Of a stretch of 64,000 nt of DNA, positions 1 to 14,072 are shown one piece after another. Location: assembly GCA_012932295.1 (NCBI GenBank), contig JAAONU010000002.1:38623521-38687520 (forward strand). Reading direction: 5' to 3'. The translations under genes and the position numbers were made by a program. This DNA is from Cyclina sinensis. Its lineage: Eukaryota; Mollusca; Bivalvia; Venerida; Veneridae. The notes below the pieces were generated by a model. The model had not been told where the DNA came from. It made no database searches and was given only the letters and a program-made list of their open reading frames with translations. How positions within the stretch are numbered: the first letter of the stretch is position 1; each line of letters opens with the position of its first letter.

Positions 1-1165
1 CAAGAGGGCCATGATGGCCCTGGAATGCTCACCTGAGTACTTTGGCTGTAGGTTTGCTGTTAAGCAGTATTTCATTTTTTTATTGAAAATATATAAGTGC
101 CTACAAACTAAATATGTAAAATATCAGTCAATAAATAAAGGCTCTATGACAGAAAGTAGAAATATCTATTATAAGCTATGGTGACCTTAACCAAGTGACC
201 TCAAACCCTAACCATGGGTAGAAGTCCATGCAAGGAACCTATATACTGAATATCACAGATATTGGTCTATAAATAAAGGCTCTATGAGGTACAGTAGATA
301 AATCTATTTTTAGCCTCCATGACCTTTAACATAATCTAATAATTTGAAAAAGCTTGATAAAGCTTGCTTCATGCCAAATTTTAAAATTCTAGGCCTTGTG
401 CTTTCAGATAAGAAGATTTTTAAAGATTTTCTCCTATACTGCTATTTAAAACTTGTGCCCCTGGGGCGGGGCCAATAGTTACCCCGTTGACATTTTTCTA
501 ACAAAATTGGTAAAGGTCCACTAGACAATGCTGCATACCAAATATCTTAACTCTAGGCCTTGTGGTTTCTGACAAGAAGATTTTTAAAGTTTTTCCTATA
601 TAATTCTATTTAAAACATGTAATCCCTAGGGTGGGGCCTATTTTGACCAAGGGGCCATGATTTCAACAAATTTGATAGAAGTCCATTAGATAATGCTGCA
701 CACCAAATACCTTAACTCTAAGCCTTGTGGTTTCAGACAAGAAGATTTTTAAAGTTTTTCCTATATAATTCTATGTACAACTAGTGAGCCCTGGGGCAGG
801 GCCATTTTTGACCCAGGGGTCATGATTTGAACAAACTTGGTAAAGGTCTACCTGATGATGCTTCATACCAAATATCTAAGCTCCAGGCCTTGTAGTTCTG
901 GAGAAGAAGAGTTTTAAAGTTCCAACTTTGAAAATCTATTTTTAGCTCCTGTGGCCTAGAAATGCAATGGACCTGAACCATTTTAAAAATTTTGGTAAAG
1001 CTTCATGGAAGTAACATTCCTGCTAAGTTTCAGCAAGATTGGCCCAGCAGTTCAGGAGAAGAAGTTGTTTGAAGTAAAAGGTGGCGACGCACGGACGGAC
1101 GGACGACGGACATCAGGCGATCACAAAAGCTCACCATGAGCACTTTGTGCTCAGGTGAGCTAAAA
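1..1165 (-). mobile_element. Modular family A element (pearl/HINE-like), minus orientation
   Basis: Begins with CAAGAGGGCCATGATGGCC, whose AGGGCCAT/ATGGCCCT is a palindrome, and ends at the hairpin around GAGCACTTTGTGCTC next to a CGGACGGACGG stretch (~1085-1163). Between the ends lie repeated modules of about 165 bp ('CTAGGCCTTGTGGTTTC', 'GGTAAAGGTCCACTAGACAATG'). This is the mirror image of the elements at 38738-40384 and 62828-64000. The start is cut by the window edge. The layout (hairpin end, tandem core, palindromic end) resembles the pearl/Helentron-associated elements described in bivalves; that assignment is inference. Confidence 0.75.
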
Positions 1166-1561
1166 AAAAAAACATCAGTAATTAAGATTTCAGGATACAT
1201 TGGTATTTTTTATAAGCGGTGAAGTATACATGTACCGGTATTAACCTTTGATGCCTCTAATTGTTTGGTACAACCTTACAGGGAAAATATCTAAACAATT
1301 TGAGTCCAGTCTTTAATACTTTATTGTTAAAAATGTCAAGTTAATGACAAACAGGAAGAGAAACTCATTCATTTCTCCAGCATACATCTGCATAAGAGAA
1401 TCTTTTGTAAATAAGATTGCATATGAATATTTATTAGATTTATATCACTATTCAATACAACCATCAAAATTTTCAGACAAAGAAAATAGATAACACATTT
1501 ACAAAGAGAAAAATTTGGTAACTTTGTTCTGAAAATAACTGTAAAATCTCTTTTCCTTAAC

Positions 1562-1603
1562 CAGAGACGTACATGTATATATAATGTCTTATCTACGTCT
1601 CTG
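1562..1603. repeat. Small palindromic hairpin (copy 1, GAGACGTA stem)
   Basis: CAGAGACGTA at 1562-1571 pairs perfectly with TACGTCTCTG at 1594-1603 across an AT-rich loop. A second hairpin with the same GAGACGTA stem lies at 15675-15720. Confidence 0.6.
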
Positions 1604-2039
1604 CCTTAACCTAGTCAAACTTAATCATATGCCTATAACTATTTTCAGTTCTTTATAATAAACTTTTCAGAGATATACATCTTATTCCGTAAATTCCATG
1701 CATTTTATGATCAGAAATTATGGAAGCTGGTTATTTTGAACAGACTGATACAATTCAAATAAGTATCCAAATAAGTCAACACATCAGTGGTTTAAAAATG
1801 AACGCTTTAACATATGTTAATATATCAACAATTCTTAAAGGTCAGAAAATTAGATCTCCTGACAACAAAAATACACCATTGTAAAAATGTTATGATTAAA
1901 ATAATGTAACTGTTTTTGCATGAACATTTGCAAATTTCTGTGTTGAGCAATTTCAAACAAGAATCTGTGTATAGATGATTTAGTCTAAAATTACTATAAA
2001 TACAGCAGGGGCATGCTGACCATAAATCTCTTATGGGAG

Positions 2040-2965
2040 TACTCTTTCAACTGAAACTTTTTCATAATGATCTGGTAAAAAAATGGCTTTTGCTGTCTGA
2101 CCTTGTTTTTTGGACCCTAAATGACCCTCTTTCTAAATAATTATATTGAAGAAAATCATCCTTAAAAATTTTCATGATGATCAGGTAGATAATACTGCCT
2201 CTAGCCAGGTGGCCTTATTTTTGGCCCCAACTTTGGAACAACTTAGATATCATTAAAACAATTACTTTAACAAATTTTCAGATTTAGTTGGAGATACGGG
2301 CTCTAGCCAGGTGAGCTAATTTTTCGACCCAACATGAACCTCTTTGGAACATGATCTTGATATAATCAAGACAAACATTCAAACAAGTTGTAATGAAGAT
2401 CTGGTTGAAAATATGGCTTCTAACCAGGTTATCTACTATTATAACCCCACATGACCTACTTTTGGACATGACACAAGTATCATTAAGATATTCAATATGT
2501 CAAATTTTCATGAACAGGCTGAAAATATGGCCAGTAGGATAATGACCTACTTTGATGAACCAATGTGACCAACTTTTGGACATGGCCTAGATGTCAACAA
2601 GACAATCATAATCACAAATTTTTATGATGATCTGGCTAAAAATATGACCTTCCAGGTGACCTTTTTTTCAATATGACCTAGAAATCAAGACAATCATTCT
2701 CACCCAAAATCATGACTGAATTTAAAATGTGGCCTTAAGAGCATTAACAAGGTTTCCTTTGATTTTTGCCAGTGACCTAGTTATTTTTTCATCCCAGTTG
2801 ACCCATATTCAAACATGACTCTAAACATCTGTACCACCTTTCATGTTCATTTAATGCAAAATAAGTCCTCTGGACTTAACAATCTAAGTTTAGACAGACA
2901 ACAAGATGTCCATCCAGCAATCATAATAGCTCACCTGTACACTTTGTGCACAGGTGAGCTAATAA
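2040..2965 (-). mobile_element. Diverged family A element with ~112-bp tandem modules
   Basis: Six or so degenerate units recur about every 112 bp (TTCATGATGATC..GG at ~2060, 2172, 2275, 2392, 2507, 2618), each with a 'tctagCCAGGTGACC' and 'GACATGA' block. The right end is a hairpin, AGCTCACCTGTACACT then TTGTGCACAGGTGAGCT (~2928-2962), the same terminal hairpin as in the other A elements. No protein is encoded. Confidence 0.6.
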
Positions 2966-4912
2966 GGAGACAAAATATTTTTGAACTAATTCCTCCTACA
3001 TTTTATGAAGGTAACACTGCTATCTTTGCCCATGTACAAATTAAGAACTGACTTAAGAGTTTAAGTATTAATTTCTTGAAAATTTGGGAGAAAAGGAAAA
3101 ATTAGTGGAAAAGTACAAATAACATAAAGGCTATTTCAGAAAAATCTCGTTGAGTGTGTCAGTACATGCAATTTTAATTCTGATGGCAATGGGATCTTTG
3201 GCTATTAGAATAATACCAGTGGTGGGTGAAAAAAAAGGAATATAATCTTGTTGGTGGTACCCCATTTGATTCCTTCCACATCCCCTGGAATAGCCCTTAT
3301 TCAAACATTTGTAGAGAATACAAAAAGTTCTGTAAAAATACAGACAGGCAACATTTAAAAATTGACATGTACACATTATTTTTCTATATAACACATGAAA
3401 AAAGTAACTTTTATAATAACTAATTGCACATAAGTCATTTGTGTCTTAATAAAACAATTAGACATTACTTTGAATCAAGCTTTATAAACAGGACTCTGAG
3501 AGATGCAACCATGGATATTGTTGTGATGGACAGCAACATAAGACAATAATTAGAAATGTTACAAAAGATTTAAAAGACTCCTTCCTAAAACTAATGACAA
3601 TTTCATCTTTAAATATTAAACCAACATTTTGAAACAGCCAATGAAAATAACAGAAAGATGCTGAATATCAAACAGTCAAAGCTAATGTCACATGTCATTT
3701 TAATTGCTAAGGCACTTTTATTGGGATACTTAACATACAAGATGAATGGATTTCAAAAACACTGACCAAGCAACAACCACACAAAAAAGAACTTGTAAAA
3801 CTTCTTCTGACCTTCCTTAGCGGAAATGAGTCTTAAGAAAGTAACAACTGAATCAGTAGTAAGTTTATGAGTAGATACAAATATTAACAAAAAGCTGTAA
3901 GGAATTAACAGGCATTTAAAACAATAACAAATAATTTAAGCAAGTCCTTGAAAAGTTCATCTCTTTTAAGTAACAGAAATAAAACTTCCCATCATGAAAT
4001 ATTACCACAACCGACTTTATCACAACTGAAAACCTTTGCTTAATACATTTCATACATGTACTAAGTTCTTAAAAACAATGTTAAGACTTTTTTTTTATAA
4101 CAAACATGTTTTTCTTGTAGTTTGTGACAACACAAATCACAATTTTCCTCATTTTAATGTACATGTAATCTTATATAACAAATCTTTAACAAATATTCTT
4201 TGTTTTACCCAGTATGAGAGAAGATTTTCACTAATCATTATTACGATATTCCATTGCACATTAAGTGAAGTCAATTTGTAAGCTGACTGCAGACTGATGA
4301 GCAAACATTCACATTATGAAAGGTACAAGTAAGTGAACAAGCACCACTCAACTGAGAAAGCAATAACTCTACTATAGCTAACAAAATCCTGAAGGCTGTA
4401 TAATAAGAAATGTCATGTCATGGATATCAGTTTAATAATTCATTCACTTTAGAAATAATGAAAACAGTAAAGATTAATAAAAAGAATTATGATGGCACAA
4501 AAAAAGGAATTCTTTAGCAAAGCTTCACTTGTACAAATCATGATTTTTCACTATTCTAATTAATCTATTGTTATTAAGAGAAGATGTATCTGCTCCTATT
4601 ATTAAACAATGAAGTTGTTTTTTTGGCCATTTTTGATGTCTAAAACTAGAACACTTACAGTGATGAATTATAAAATGATATTATAAGAAAAATCACAACA
4701 GAGGTCACAAGTCATTAGTATACTTGTCTAATTCTGAAATATTATTTACCTATTCCTCATACAAGGAAAATAATTTTTACATTAAATTCATGTTTCATTG
4801 ATTTGGTAAATTGTATGCTTGTTTATACTACTGCAGATTCTATCGGAAATACACCTATTTCTTCAAGCCTAGACTTGCTTTGGAGTTCCAGAATTACAAA
4901 TTTCTGTCCCTG

Positions 4913-7900
4913 TCACGTTAAATCCTCATTTTCATGGTTTGATTCACTGTCTGTGTTATGACTATTATTGTTTGTATCACTTGGCACACTTGGTTTCCTT
5001 GCTGTGTTTTCTTCTGGAGGTGGGGAGGGTGACGTCTGCTTCACATGATTCAACATGGCTGCCATATTGGCACCCTGAAGACTCACAATCTGCCCATCTG
5101 TTGTTAAAACTGGAATGATTTAAAAATTTAGATGCATTTACACATATCTTATCTCTGTTAAACCAATCAAATAACTTTAAGGTTAACAAATTGAGCATAT
5201 ACAGTCCACACTTCGTATGTCAAAGTTGCTTTAGTCAAATTTCCATCTGAGTCAATTATTGTTCAGGTTTCATCAATCACCCTACTTTATCTATATTATT
5301 TAACTCCTGTTAAGCAGATTTCGACATTAACGAACTCTGGCTATGTCGATGGTATTTTTGGTCCCATCGTATATTTTCCTATGTTTTTTTTCCATTTGGT
5401 AAGCAGAAGTGTGAAAATTTATAGATAACCAATTATTCCTTGCGACTTTGAGGTGAGAAAAGATCGGACTTATTATGCGTGTCAACATTTATTTGTTGAT
5501 AGAAACTTCACAAATGACACTTTAATCAAGACGTTAATTGTCACTCATAGGTACTTCAAAGTGAGAACAGATCGGACAAATTATGTGTGACACCGATTGT
5601 TTGTTGATTGCAACTTAACAAATTGCTCTTAAATAAGGATCTTTATGGTCACTAATAGGAACATTCTTGGTAAGAAATTTTTGTTGATTTAAAGAAATCA
5701 CCAGACTTGACTGAAATTGCATTTTTATGATTAATTCTTCAATTTAGAGGAATTTTAATGAATAAATGAGAGAACAGCATGTACTCAAGTCAAATATGAA
5801 AAGAAGTTTTATTTCCCGTAAACTACACATTGGTAGAATATATTTCGGGTAGTGCTCTACATTTCCCAACTTAAATTTGACCATCCTGGGAATGCCTTTT
5901 AATCACTTAAAACAGTTCATGAGAATTGCTGCTTTGTGCAGGATGATAAAAGTATAACTGGCACAAATTATTGTTAGGTATAGCAGCTCCAGACATGTTG
6001 AATTCCAGCTAAGTCAAAGTAATTTTCTCGGTCAGGTTTGTTGAGCTTAAGGGCAAATTTTAACAATATCTGACTATTCTTGACTTAAGAGGATATTAAC
6101 TGGACCATGTCTGCTTTAAGCTGCCACTAAAATTTTCCTTGTTAAAGATTTATAGCTGTGTTTTAATTCACAATATTCAATTAGGGACTCACATAAAGAT
6201 TACACATCTTTCACCTTAAGGTAGTCTGAATGCTTTAAATACCTTTACAATTCTTACATCTACAAGCCCATTTTCAAGAAATGATGTGATACATTGTTTA
6301 AATATAAAGCGAACAGACATTATGTTTTACTCATATTGTAAACAGTAATTTTCAATTACTTTTACTTATTAAACACCACGTGTTAAGGTCCTAGTCAATA
6401 CTCCATAAAAAAAAACAACAACATGATTCAGGAAAACTTACATGCCCCGGGAGGTAAAACAATAGTTTGATTAATTGAAGACAATGAAGACAAATTTGTA
6501 GTGGACGGAGGTGATGTCGTCACAGTTTCTGTTGAAAATCCCGATGCAGTTGTTGCATTCTGGGTATTGTTTCCCGCAAAAGGCCAGAATCTCTGCGGAG
6601 GTTTACTCTGTGGCTTTGCTTTCTTTGCTTTAGCCTGCTCTGGATTTCCAGCATCCAACATAGGCTGTAATATACGTCTTCGTGCATTTATAAACCTGTA
6701 AATATTTTTAAAAAAAGCATTTAAAAAACAAGACACTGATTAGGTTTGAGTCAGATTATAAGACTCAAAGGAAGGTAATCATTAGTCAATTGTTTGTATT
6801 GTTTTCCAAATAACAGCACAAGCAATTGTTACTTCATCAATGACATTAAAGTCTTCTCTGCCAGTAATTATTGACAAAAAATAAACTGTGACCATATCAC
6901 AGTATTTATTTGCTTCTGAAGTTGTGAGAAGATCAATACAGACAAAATATACACTTTTTAAACAACAATAAGCTGTCTTGTAGACCACACCTTATTAACA
7001 ACTTATAATCATAACTGTTTTTTATGACTAATTTTCTTTGAATATAAAACTACTCAGAGCTAACTTAGTGCCACAAACCCTCAAACAAACTTCCTAGAAC
7101 CAAAGAAACTACTGTAATCTGAGACATTTTTGCAAATACTATGTTTTGCATTTTCATATTGTACAGGATTTCTCTCCTACATACTTTAGTGGGAAGAGAC
7201 CAGCTGCTGCTAATTTGGAAAAACTTTACTCATTATTGCAAAAATACAAACCTGTCACTGAACAGTTAGTTTTCTATGAATATAATATAACTAACTTATT
7301 TGAAAACAATGTTCTTAAAGACTTGTTACATTCTTCTGAACAACTGTCATGCTGAATGCAACTTCTCGAACAGAAATTACTATCAAGAGGTATAATTTTG
7401 GAAAAATTGTAACAAAAATCACATAAATAGTTTACAAAATTAACCCATTCATTGTCAAACAGGTGTAAACTTGGGAATGAAGAATGAAGGGAAAATACAT
7501 AAAACATGTGACTAAGCAAATTTGTGACATTTTGTATTCTTCTATTCCAGTAAATCTAAGTGATTATTATAACAATGAAACCAATAAGGCTTAATACAAT
7601 GTATTACCTACTTGTGTAAAACAATATAAAATTCTTTTATTCCATACCCCAGTTATGAACAGAAAACTTTTCTCATCTTATACAAGTAATTTTCTGCTAA
7701 AGCTAGAAAACTTTCAAGGTTATTTATCGGCTGTTTTCCTACGAACGCAAAAGTCCGTAACAGAAAGATGCAATGCATCTTAGAATACACATCCCAGAGC
7801 GGGATACGAATGCAAAAGTCCGTAACAGAAAGATGCAATGCATCTTAGAATACACATCCCAGAGCGGGATTCGAACCCCTATCTCCCGAATGACACACTA

Positions 7901-10900
7901 ATGCTCTTACCTCTGAGTCAAAGGATCGATTCCCTGACGCAGTTGTCAGAGGGTTGTATTTATCCAATTATAGGTAGGTGTGCAACTAGACCGTAACAGT
8001 TTAAATTTGTGAAAAATCACCATCAGTAAGAGTTGACAACTTAAAACAAGCCATTACATTACTTGGTTTACAGTATTTAATTTTTAATGCCCACTAAATT
8101 TTCATTGATGCTTGATCAACAAATAAATTGTTTTCCTTCACTGCTGACCTCAACAGACTTTGGTAAATAAAAGAACCAAAATCAAAGAAAAGATAACTGA
8201 GTTTAAGTCAGCACATTAATACTAAAATACAATAACCTACCAGTTGTTGACTTGTAGCAGTGTAAGGTTTGTCTGGGCTGCTATCTGTCTTTTTTCATCC
8301 TCTGTTGGGTAGGGATGCTGAAATCACAAAACAACTTGATTTTAAAGAACTGTCAAAAGGTGACTGCATATCCTAAATGTTGATGTTTCAAGCAAATCCT
8401 TTCAAAGATAAATGGAGAGTTGAACACAGTATTTTTGTTATATGTATGTCTCATGCAGTGAAAAAATGCTACATTCTAAAATGGAAATAAAAAGAAATAC
8501 AAAGGGTCAAAAAAACCTTCAGACATGGACACAACTAAAATTTTCTCTGTACCAACCATCTGTACTCCTTAGCAAAACAAGGTTTTTAGACATGTACAGA
8601 ATCAAATTCTATGCAGCAGTTACTTCCTTTTCAGACAGTAAACATTGTCTGAAAGGGTATGTCAAATGATGATGGGCGAAAGTAAATAAGCAAAATGTTA
8701 AACTTTTTTTCAAATAATTTTCTTTTAATCTTATAACTTCTGGCCATGTAAAATTGGTGCAATTCCCATTATTACTAAAAAAGTAAGACAAAACATGATT
8801 TAAAAAAAAAAGTTCATACATGTATACATAAAGTTAACTTGTGCCAACAGACATCTTTTCCAAAGAATGAAGGGTAGATCACTGCAAGGAGATTGGTACA
8901 GAATAACCGGTACATGCAATAACAGTCAAAAGCAAAACTATATCTCACAAAGTAAGGACATAAAAACTGACCTGAATATACTTTCTAGCAACTAATATTT
9001 TTCAAATAAACAACAGCCACTGTCATATGCTGACTGAAGTCAAAGCTTACCACAATATGTTGAAACAACCAGGATTTCATTATTTGTGTAGCACTCTTTG
9101 GTAAAACACCTCTTTTACTCTTCTTCTTTCCTGTATCATCATCATCCGAGTCAAACCCACTACTTACACTGCTTAATGTGTTCACAGCTGAAATAAAGTA
9201 TCCAATAATTTAAAAATAACACATTCATGATAAATATTTCTCCATGATCAAATGCTGAGAAATTTCTACTGAACTCTAACTAACTGCTTCCTTTATCCTA
9301 TATCAAAGCATACTTCTCTTAAACATAGATTTTACTTTCAGTTACCAAGGCTGAAATTTGTCTTCATGTCTGTCCAGCAGTGTTAGACAGAGCAAAAGCA
9401 CCAGTATTTATCTATTTCTTCCTTTTTTTTCATATTTTTTTATATGAAAAAGCTAGTTTGCATAAAGATATTAACACTTCCTCTACAGTTAATAACACTT
9501 AAGGAACATGTTAATCAAATACAGACAATAATGCTTGGTTTAAGGTAAAATAAGGCACTAGTAACTTGTTGAAAATTCCAGCTGATGTCTTTCAACTATG
9601 TGACATAGTGAAGTGCTAGTCTGGACTTTTTCCCCTACAGATATAGCATGGTTGGAACACAACAATATTCAAGCTTTATCCTGCATACAAAGCCATAACA
9701 AGGAATGATTAAACAAGTTTACCATGGATTCCTTAAATCATGTCACTTTTACTGTTACGCTGCTAAGTGTCTAACATGGGACTTGCTCAATACACAGGTA
9801 AAGGCAACAAGCTCTAAGAAGCCAGCAAGACATGAGATAAATGGTTAAATACGCTAACAACCTAACTGGAAACACAAAAATCAGTATGTCTCAACCAATA
9901 CCTGTTGAGGTGGGTGCAGTAGAAACTGCAGTCTGAGCTGTCACCCCTATCTGAGACAATGGCGTACTCCCATGTATAAGTGGAGTTCCAATAGAAGACT
10001 GTATCTAAATAAAAAGAAAAATGTGGCTATATGGAATCATATTTGTTCTCACAAAACATCTAATTATATCAAAATTATCATTAACTTCTAGATTTTCTGC
10101 AACTATTTACTCCATTTTGCATTTTTATTATGATCATATTTTTCATGTCTCTAGTTTTTCTTCATTCTAGTTTATCATTTTACTTGAAAACTTATTTCAA
10201 AAATGTAAAGACAACTAGCTACTGTTTGGGAAAATTGAAAATATTAAAATTATTTTTTCCTTGTTCAGGTGAGCTAAAAAACAGGTGTTAGTGTAACATA
10301 TGTATTGGATTTCTATAGATACAGACTCCTGTATTCAGATATTATAGAAATCACTATACACAAACTCAAAAATGTGAAGAGCAAAATATCTGATACATAA
10401 ACTGATTGCGTAACAGGAAGTCAAACAATAGTTTATATCTAAAAGATAATAATGAGTCAATGGTAAGAGTTACACTCCTAATTTACTTGTATAGAAACAA
10501 GGAAGTACATTTACTCCTTTTTCAATTCAAGTTCTCATTCATGTAGTTTTCACCATAACATTTAACTTTTATTGGATACCATTCAAAATAATATGCTAAA
10601 CACATGTTACTGTAAATTCTACAATGAGCTATACACTTAACAAATTTTCTAATTGGGCACTTGAAGTTTAGAAATAGGGCGCATGAGTTTCATGGGCAGA
10701 AAGACGGCAATGTTCACCGCAGTCCAGATGAGGACTCTTGATAGCGATATATACGCCACAGCTATTGTAAACAATGGAGAAGATAGGAAAACAAAATACT
10801 GCAAAATTTCAAGTCGTTCCCATTTTTAGTTTAAAGAGTTTTATTGGCTGGCTAATTAGGACATTTGTAAAGTGTATTCAAAACAACCTCCACTGATAGC

Positions 10901-13404
10901 CGATGTTTAAACTGCTATATTAGAATCAAACAAACATATTACCACTCATAAATACTTTGAAGTTCTACATGTAAATAAGGAAAAAAGATTTAGACCCAGT
11001 TTCAGAACTAAAGTTTAAAATGCCTTTTTTCATTTCCCTTTTACCTGCACTGGCTGCGCAACCAACCCTTGTGGAGTCTGAACCATTTGATAAATTGTGC
11101 CTCCAGACATAATCTGTCCTGGTCCTAAAGTTGGCATTGCTGTCACCGTTGATTGAAATGGCTGCTGAAGTATAACCCCTCCCCCAGGAGCAGATGATAC
11201 TATAGTCTGTACTGGTTGTGACATTTCTTCCTTTGGTGGTTCATCAAACATGGACTGATCATAGTCTGATTCTGTCCTTAATAGATTTTCACTCTGTAGT
11301 TTTCCTTTTAAACAGTTAGTGTATCTTTGGCAAAAGTCCTTGCATAGTTCATTCACTTTTTCCAGTTCAAGAAGGTGAATTCTTAACACTTGTATTGCTT
11401 TGATCATCTGTAAACAGACAGTAATGTGGTAAGCAATAGCAAGCAAGAATACTGAACCACCTCAACATCAACAGTTTGCTTTTCTCCATTCACTGATATG
11501 GCTTTATAAAACTAAGAAATTATTTTCAGAAATGTTCCTCAACTTTAATGATGACTGGCATGCTTCCTTGTTTCCAGTAACTTCCAGAACTTTTAAGATT
11601 AGTTTATAACACATGACCTTACTTTTGCTAGTTATTGCTAATGCTCTTCAGCCCAACCTCAGGAGGGCAAAGTCTTACTACTTTTGACCATGTCATTAGT
11701 TCATATCAATACTCTAGTCTATGTTTCAAAAGGTATCAGCTGATAGATTTAAAAAGTGGTGGTCTCTCTTCAATAGTTGATACTCAGTCAAGGATTCTGA
11801 ACAAAAATACAAAGTAATAAACGGTAAAATTCTCTCTGATTCAACCACAGAAGCCTGAAAAGTATTAAGTTTCCTTCTTAAGTATACCAGTAAATCAATG
11901 CAGCCTTACCAAATTATCTAAATCTTCATCCCCACTTAGGAGGTCCTTCTTTTCTTTTTCCTGGTGCATTATAAAGGCTTGTATATCAGAAAGTATTCCA
12001 TCAGGTGATGGGAAATCAGAGGAGGCTGATGCCTGTTCACATCTCTCAAACATCAAGGCCATTAATGGGAACATTGGATGACTGAAATATACAATAAAGA
12101 ACAAGTATGCAACTTGTAAAAGGGTTCCTACTGACCAGCAAACAGATTTTTCAAGTCTTTGGACATAACCTAAGAAATCTAACTTGATTTTGAAAACAAA
12201 AATTTTGAAATAAATGTATTCATATTGCAAAAGCAGACTTTACTTTTGCGAGTCAGATCAAATGAACATTACTACAAGTGGTGAAAAAGAAAGAGGAGCC
12301 TTATTTTCATTTTTTTAATAATACACCAAAGCTTCCTGCCACTTCCAAGGGTTGAAAAAACAAACAAACAAAAAGCCATGTACTGAAAATTGCAAACTGT
12401 CACATGAAACTTTTAATCAGGAAGCCTTAAACTCTGAGCACTATAAACTGAGGCAACAAAACTGAAAAGGGTTCTTAAGTTTGTAAAACTATGGTTTTAG
12501 TAAAAGTGAGTTACCAATTAGTCAAGCTTGTAGATTAATTAAATGTAAATATGTATTAGCTAAATCACTATCTTAGCACAATATCTGGCACATCAAAACA
12601 TAAGCATAAAATTCCAAAATTAAGTTTTGGAAGTCAAGTACCACTACAGAAAAATACTAAAGATGTCAGTGACAGTTTGGTTAGTGCATGCTGCTGACAC
12701 TTACGCATATATGGCTTGCTTGTCTTTCTCTAGGTTTGGTTCTACAGGTAATGTCTGGACAGTTTGAACAGGGGTGGCTGTGAATGTTGCTCCAACAAGT
12801 TGAGCTGGCACACTGAAATTCAAAATTATTTTCAAGCATCCTAAAGCTGTATAGAAATTTGAACACGTTTCATATCACAGGAAAGTAGTTGGCCTGGCTA
12901 GCTCAATCGGTAGAGCATCGGATTGTCAACCTGGACAATCCCTGTTCAATCCCCATCAGGGCTGGCAAAATTTCTCCGTGATAATTTATCTCAGACAATG
13001 CATCTATAGGTCATTTGTCCCTCACCTCTGAAGCAAGAGAGGAAGTAGTCAGTCACTGCGGAGAAAATGGTTAGTAAACTGGTTGGATACCCAGCAACTT
13101 TCTTTCAAGTACACATCATAACACTGTATCCTAAAATTATTACATAATTAGTACTACTATATTGAAGTGCTTACACTGTGCACTGATCAAAATGAAGCAA
13201 AACCTTTTAACGATAAGTTGTAACACTATCATCTTTAAATAGCAAAATGTTTACAATGAAACACTTCAATGGAATAAATCATTTACACTACCTGTTTTGT
13301 GGTGTACCATCTTGTGTTTGGGCAATACCAACTGCTGGGGTAACAATGTTTATGATTTGTCCATCTGAGAATGACTGTGGAATCACATGAGTCACTACAG
13401 ACAT
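4913..13404 (-). CDS. PKNOX: PKNOX/PREP-type TALE homeodomain transcription factor, 9 coding exons
   Basis: Exons read on the minus strand: 13404-13292, 12812-12705, 12081-11910, 11407-11045, 10004-9902, 9187-9051, 8317-8241, 6695-6442, 5097-4913. All have AG/GT borders and phases that join without a stop, giving about 503 residues against 436 and 472 in human PKNOX1 and PKNOX2. Residues ~70-170 form the MEIS/PREP N-terminal domain (DKQAIYAHPMFPL, then [20 protein letters not shown]), which binds PBX. Residues ~310-372 form the TALE homeodomain: [13 protein letters not shown], the three-residue extension in HPYPTEDEK, and the recognition helix VNNWFINARRR. QRFWP follows, as in vertebrate PREP. 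The middle is Gln/Thr/Pro-rich. The start ATG follows a likely acceptor near 13452, so the 5'UTR is spliced. One oddity is HIV before HPYP where vertebrates have HIG. It is expected to act in the nucleus as a DNA-binding partner of PBX/Exd. Apart from the TRIM in intron 1 and two SINEs, the introns hold nothing I recognise. Confidence 0.95.
5438..5665. repeat. Two-copy tandem duplication, ~115 bp
   Basis: The blocks 'GTGAGAAAAGATCGGACTTA' and 'GTGAGAACAGATCGGACAAA', each followed by TTTGTTGAT, an AACTT-rich stretch and 'GGTCACTAATAG'-like ends, recur about 115 bp apart in PKNOX intron 8. They are diverged and non-coding, and may belong to a larger unrecognised element. Confidence 0.5.
7742..7990 (-). 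mobile_element. tRNA-derived SINE with a 65-bp tail duplication
   Basis: On the minus strand an A-box-like block TGACTCAGAGGTAAGAGC (~7900-7920) is followed by an intact B box GGTTCGAATCC (~7868-7878), a pol III internal promoter arrangement. The sequence after the B box is directly duplicated (units at 7742-7806 and 7806-7870, period 65 bp). It lies in PKNOX intron 7. It is not a functional tRNA, because the acceptor arm does not pair. Confidence 0.65.
12891..13110 (+). mobile_element. tRNA-derived SINE
   Basis: The head is tRNA-like: A box TAGCTCAATCGGTAGAGC, an anticodon-like loop TTGTCAA (Asp GTC-like), and a degraded B box TGTTCAATCCCC. A non-tRNA body follows ('CTCCGTGATAATTTATCTC', 'GCAAGAGAGGAAGTAGTCAG') and ends near CCCAGCAAC. 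It is inserted in PKNOX intron 1, opposite to the gene. A decayed B box and the body argue against a functional tRNA gene. Confidence 0.7.
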
Positions 13405-14072
13405 TATGAACTTTATGTAATCCTGTGCATGTTCTCAACATAACAAGGGTGGACTGGAATATGCAAAAAGACAAGAGGGTTCAATTTAACTACTACACTC
13501 ACCTAAGTAAGAATTTTCAACTAATGTCACTAATATGTTAAGCTGAGTTAATCAGTTACATTCATTGAAATTCTGCATATGCTTTGTTACTAAAATACCA
13601 GCACAGAATCCCTGTTGTAAATCTGTGACAGCATACTTTTTTCCACTAAATAAAAAAAACTTTCCCAGTGGAGTTGACCTATACAGTGTTGATTTACTTT
13701 GAAGAAAATAACATTTGTTTCCTTTTTAAATGATAGATAATGAATTTAAAAGTGACTGACAAATTCATAACAAATGTCAGGTGCACATTTTCACAACGAC
13801 TAAAGCTGTCAAAATAAAATTTTGTGAGTGTAAGTCAGCCTGAGTCAGGGGTACATACAAACACTTTCACTTTGGACTCTAAAAAGGCTTAGAGGTACAA
13901 GAACAAGTGTACACAGACGTGTTGAAAAAAAATGCCATTATCAAAAAACATAATTTTGATTTAACAGAGATTGAGAGGCAGCAAGAAAAAAAGTTCTTGG
14001 TATTTCTGAATCCATTAAATATAATTTATACTGGCTTTGGCTTACTGCTACAGAACGTCAACACGATTATAT

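Larger units (their letters stand above)
1166..4912. other. Downstream flank / 3'UTR region of PKNOX
   Basis: AT-rich DNA with no supported coding. It includes an old family A relative (2040-2965) and a small hairpin (1562-1603). Candidate minus-strand polyadenylation signals (TTTATT on the plus strand) occur at 3717-3722 and ~1319-1324, so a long PKNOX 3'UTR is possible but not proven. The short ORFs here show no family features. Confidence 0.4.

Noticed and set aside
5210..6125. Possible Tigger/pogo-type MITE
   Set aside because: The region has Tigger-like wording ('GTCAAAGTTGC', 'GTCAAAGTAATTTTC'), but I could not find convincing inverted ends or a TA duplication.
12891..12965. Possible tRNA-Asp gene
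   Set aside because: A box is good, but the B box is mutated and the acceptor stem does not pair; the non-tRNA body identifies a SINE.
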